In this document: positions 61,351 through 64,000 of the stretch, piece after piece
Layout of the letters: every line of letters begins with the position of its first letter
Numbering within the stretch: the first letter of the stretch is position 1
Made by a program: the position numbers and the translations under genes
From: an uncultured Lachnospiraceae bacterium
Lineage (GTDB): Bacteria; Bacillota; Clostridia; Lachnospirales; Lachnospiraceae
Assembly: GCA_934294885.1 (NCBI GenBank)
Contig: CAKRAK010000003.1
Coordinates: 87,263 to 151,262, forward strand
Length of the DNA: 64,000 nt
Reading direction: 5' to 3'
The notes under the pieces: generated by a model
The model's database searches: none
Told to the model about the DNA's origin: nothing
The model's input: the letters and a program-made list of their open reading frames with translations, nothing else

Positions 61351-61725
61351 CTACTCTTCCATACCACCATCATTTTTTAATACATCATCAATTTTCTTTG
61401 ACATATTAATGGCATATTCTATGGAGTTATCCATAATAAAGGTGATTTCCGGAGTATTACGAAGATTAATGGATCTTGCAAGCTCTCTGCGAATATATCC
61501 ACTTGCACTTTGTAGGCCGGCAAGAGTCTCTTCCCTTGCCTTTTCATCACCTAATACTGATATATATGCCTTACATTCCTTCAAATCAGATGTAACCATA
61601 ACCTGAGTTACGGAAGTCATGGAATGAATCCGCGGATCCTTTATTTCATACTGAATAATCCGGGATAATTCTTTTTGGACTTCGCCATTAATACGTGTAT
61701 TTTTAATACTTGTATGTTTTCTCAT
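61351..61725 (-). CDS. rbfA: Ribosome-binding factor A
   Basis: 124 residues, KH-like fold; binds the 30S subunit and helps 16S rRNA 5' end maturation, notably in the cold. The start KNTRINGEVQKELSRIIQYEIKDPRI, the centre VTQVMVTSDLKECKAYISVLG and NLRNTPEITFIMDNSIEYA are conserved. GAGG precedes the ATG. It follows infB by 22 bases. Confidence 0.97.
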   Translation of the reverse strand: MRKHTSIKNTRINGEVQKELSRIIQYEIKDPRIHSMTSVTQVMVTSDLKECKAYISVLGDEKAREETLAGLQSASGYIRRELARSINLRNTPEITFIMDNSIEYAINMSKKIDDVLKNDGGMEE

Positions 61726-61747
61726 AATTAACCTCTTTACTCAATTC

Positions 61748-64000
61748 CTATCTTGGAACCTCAACCATCTCATATGCCTCAATCTGGTCATCTTCCTTCA
61801 GATCATTGAAGTTCTCTAAAACAATACCACATTCAAATCCTGTTTTAACTTCCTTTGCATCATCCTTAAAACGTTTTAAGGATGCAAGAGGGCCTTCATA
61901 AATCTGTTCTCCGTCTCTTGTAACGCGTACGGTAGAAGAACGTTTAATAACTCCATCCAATACAAAGCTTCCTGCAATGGTACCAACACCGGAAGCCTTG
62001 AAGGTCTGACGAACAACAAGATGTCCCGTAACCTGTTCCTCGTAGATTGGATCCAACATACCTTTCATGGCTGCTTCAATATCCTCGATGGCATTATAAA
62101 TAACCTTATACAATCTAAGGTCAACCTTTTCCCGTTCAGCCACATCCTTTGCCTGTGCATCCGGACGAACATTAAATCCGATAATAATCGCATTGGATGC
62201 AGAAGCTAAAATAACATCAGATTCATTAATTGCTCCTACACCTGCATGAATCACCTTGATTACAACCTCTTCATTCGACAGCTTCAAGAGACTTTGTTTC
62301 ACAGCCTCCACAGAACCCTGAACATCTGCTTTTACGACCAAATTTAGTTCCTTTACATTACCTGCCTGAATTTGAGAAAACAGATCATCCAACGACATTT
62401 TTGCCTTTGTTTCCGCAATCAATTTCTCTTTATCCCGTTTGATATAAGTCTCTGCCATAGAACGGGCTTCCTTCTCATTCTTTGTTGCAACAAAAATATC
62501 TCCGGCTGCCGGCACTGCATTCAGACCTAAAATCTCGACCGGCTGTGATGGTCCTGCCTCAGTTACTTCCTGTCCCTTGTCATTTAACATCAGTCGGATA
62601 CGACCATATGCACTACCAACAGAAATATATTCACCCTTCTTCAAAGTACCTTTTTGTACAAGCATGGTTGCAACCGGTCCACGACCCTTATCCAGCTTTG
62701 CCTCGATAACAATACCACGAGCTTTACGATTTTTATTTGCTTTTAATTCCAAAACCTCAGCAGTCAGTAAGATCATCTCTAAGAGATTATCAATACCCTC
62801 TTTTGTATGTGCAGATACAGGACAAAATACAGTTGAACCGCCCCAATCCTCGGCAACTAATTCATACTCCATTAATTCCTGTTTTACTCTGTCAACATTT
62901 GCACTTTCCTTATCAATCTTATTTACCGCTACGATAATTTCAATACCTGCAGCCTTCGCATGGTTAATTGCTTCTACAGTCTGTGGCATAACACCATCAT
63001 CGGCAGCTACAACCAAAATCGCAATATCTGTTGACTGGGCACCTCTCATACGCATTGCAGTAAATGCCTCATGACCCGGCGTATCTAAAAATGTAATCTG
63101 CTGTCCGTCTACATCAACAGTATACGCACCGATATGCTGTGTAATACCACCGGCTTCGTTTGCGGTTACCTTTGTTGCACGGATAGCATCCAATAAAGAA
63201 GTTTTACCATGATCTACGTGTCCCATAACACATACAACCGGTGGACGTTCTGTCATTAATGACTCATCCTCAGCCTCTTCCTTTAACATTTCTTCTATAA
63301 TATCAACCTTTACTTCTTCTTCCGCAATACAGTTATATTCCAATGCAAGTTCGGAAGCCTTATCAAAATCCAAGTCAGAATTTACTGTTACCATCTCGCC
63401 TGCAAGGAATAATTTTTTCACTAACTGTGTTGCAGGAACCTTGATTTTTTCTGCTAATTCCTGTACAGACAAACCTTCTGCAGGTAATTCAATTGTACGG
63501 ATAACAGGTTCTTCAGGCTCCTTTTTAACAGGCTTTGAAACTGGTTTCTTATTTTGTTTTCCACCTTTTTGGCTAAACTGGTCGTCTTTTTTACGACCTT
63601 TCTTTCTGCTGTCACCATCTTCAAACATAGAACTCTTATCCCGTTCTCTCTTATCATTATGACGATCTCTGTCACGATTCATAGAAGCACGATCCATTGG
63701 TGCCGGAATTGAAATTTTTTCCTCTCTACGGTCATTTCTTCTATTACCCTGTGAACGATTTCCATCAAAGTCCTTGCGGTCTCCCTGCTGACGATTTCCG
63801 TTAAAGTCTCTCCGATCTCCCTGCTGGCGGTTTCCGTTAAAGTCTCTCCGGTCTCCCTGCTGACGGTTTCCGTTAAAGTCTCTCCGGTCTCCCTGCTGAC
63901 GGTTTCCGTTAAAGTCTCTCCGGTCTCCCTGCTGGCGGTTTCCGTTAAAGTCTCTCCGGTCTCCCTGCTGACGGTTTCCGTTAAAGTCTCTCCGGTCTCC
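61748..64000 (-). CDS. infB: Translation initiation factor IF-2, C-terminal and middle part (cut by window edge)
   Basis: About 750 residues are visible and the N-terminus lies outside. IF-2 delivers fMet-tRNA to the ribosome. The GTPase domain has VMGHVDHGKTSLLDAI, DTPGHEAFTAMR and NKIDKE, with the two C-terminal domains that hold fMet-tRNA. An in-frame ATG at 63697 is not the real start, since the frame stays open to the edge. The visible N-terminal region is charged and low in complexity, with tandem copies of a 12-residue repeat (GDRRDFNGNRQQ). Upstream partners (nusA, rpl7Ae-like) are outside the window. Confidence 0.97.
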   Translation of the reverse strand, partial: GDRRDFNGNRQQGDRRDFNGNRQQGDRRDFNGNRQQGDRRDFNGNRQQGDRRDFNGNRQQGDRRDFNGNRQQGDRKDFDGNRSQGNRRNDRREEKISIPAPMDRASMNRDRDRHNDKRERDKSSMFEDGDSRKKGRKKDDQFSQKGGKQNKKPVSKPVKKEPEEPVIRTIELPAEGLSVQELAEKIKVPATQLVKKLFLAGEMVTVNSDLDFDKASELALEYNCIAEEEVKVDIIEEMLKEEAEDESLMTERPPVVCVMGHVDHGKTSLLDAIRATKVTANEAGGITQHIGAYTVDVDGQQITFLDTPGHEAFTAMRMRGAQSTDIAILVVAADDGVMPQTVEAINHAKAAGIEIIVAVNKIDKESANVDRVKQELMEYELVAEDWGGSTVFCPVSAHTKEGIDNLLEMILLTAEVLELKANKNRKARGIVIEAKLDKGRGPVATMLVQKGTLKKGEYISVGSAYGRIRLMLNDKGQEVTEAGPSQPVEILGLNAVPAAGDIFVATKNEKEARSMAETYIKRDKEKLIAETKAKMSLDDLFSQIQAGNVKELNLVVKADVQGSVEAVKQSLLKLSNEEVVIKVIHAGVGAINESDVILASASNAIIIGFNVRPDAQAKDVAEREKVDLRLYKVIYNAIEDIEAAMKGMLDPIYEEQVTGHLVVRQTFKASGVGTIAGSFVLDGVIKRSSTVRVTRDGEQIYEGPLASLKRFKDDAKEVKTGFECGIVLENFNDLKEDDQIEAYEMVEVPR
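63749..64000 (-). repeat. Tandem 36-base repeat inside infB
   Basis: Seven units in frame, reading GDRRDFNGNRQQ six times and the degenerate GDRKDFDGNRSQ once (63749-63784). The array runs past the edge, so the total copy number is unknown. Copies differ only by single silent changes (CGT or CGC, AAC or AAT, CGG or CGA). Confidence 0.92.

Noticed and set aside
62577..63074. Plus-strand reading frame of 165 residues opposite infB
   Set aside because: It lies wholly antisense to the conserved GTPase region, has no ribosome binding site and no recognisable protein.
61748..63697. infB starting at the ATG at 63697
   Set aside because: The frame stays open to the window edge and continues as the repeat region typical of IF-2 N-termini, so the real start is outside.
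63749..64000. A 36-base tandem array that could be mistaken for a CRISPR array
   Set aside because: The units follow one another with no spacers, keep the infB reading frame and encode a regular 12-residue repeat, so it is a protein repeat.

Overview
This window looks like the core chromosome of an anaerobic, endospore-forming Firmicute of the Clostridia, most likely Lachnospiraceae (Clostridium cluster XIVa). The reasons are a moderately AT-rich composition with strong GGAGG ribosome binding sites and occasional GTG/TTG starts, sporulation genes (yqfC, yqfD, spoIVA, a BofC-like protein), the short HisG plus HisZ pair, RecU, RbgA, KhpA and YlxM, and gene orders typical of low-GC Gram-positives. 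All 66 genes found are read from the minus strand, so the window is one replication arm with complete co-orientation. The sequence cuts two genes: mutS at the left edge (only its N-terminus is present) and infB at the right edge (N-terminus missing).

Layout, in the direction of transcription from high to low coordinates. 58466-64000: infB-rbfA-nrnA-truB-ribF, translation initiation, ribosome maturation and flavin synthesis. 56010-58482: ylxM-ffh-rpsP-khpA, starting from a consensus promoter buried in the 3' end of ribF. 53422-55861: rimM-trmD and an unrecognised membrane/coiled-coil gene, flanked by two related hairpin elements. 50739-53363: rplS with its own promoter, leader and terminator, then lepB-rbgA-lepB. 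46472-50599: rnhB-ylqG-ylqH-yraN-pgeF. 43245-46420: der-plsY-gpsA (GTPase, phospholipid synthesis). 38857-43191: spoIVA, scpA-scpB and a D,D-carboxypeptidase. 35103-38809: aroF, then deoB-pdp. 30495-35046: dacF-like carboxypeptidase, glycosyltransferase and a large L,D-transpeptidase with a charged cytoplasmic tail. 27577-30484: purine nucleoside phosphorylase, amidohydrolase, M23 peptidase. 22674-27533: small alarmone synthetase, rRNA methyltransferase, SDR, RluA-type synthase, recU. 21460-22672: trpS. 13999-21452: hisZ-hisG-hisD-hisB-hisI, a 49-residue membrane protein and alaS. 13577-13898: monocistronic rpsU. 9486-13509: yqfC-yqfD-phoH-ybeY-cdd and a BofC-like gene. 1-9471: two flavoproteins, a DUF896 gene, fau-proA, a MoxR/VWA pair and miaB-mutS.

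The genes are mostly housekeeping: ribosome assembly and translation (infB, rbfA, rimM, trmD, truB, rplS, rpsP, rpsU, rbgA, der, ybeY, rsmF-like), protein export (ffh, two lepB), chromosome upkeep (scpAB, recU, rnhB, mutS), nucleoside salvage (cdd, pnp, pdp, deoB), envelope synthesis and remodelling, and sporulation. No tRNA, rRNA, CRISPR array, insertion sequence, prophage or transferred island was seen. No gap exceeds 300 bases; the largest are 21243-21514 (terminator, two promoters, palindrome), 53209-53421 (rplS leader and promoter) and 13797-13998 (rpsU promoter). No convincing new multi-gene system was found. The most unusual signals are non-coding or low-complexity: the hairpin elements around rimM-trmD, palindromes just downstream of consensus promoters (hisZ, ylxM, the L,D-transpeptidase), paired direct repeats before the alarmone synthetase, and a tandem 12-residue repeat in IF2.
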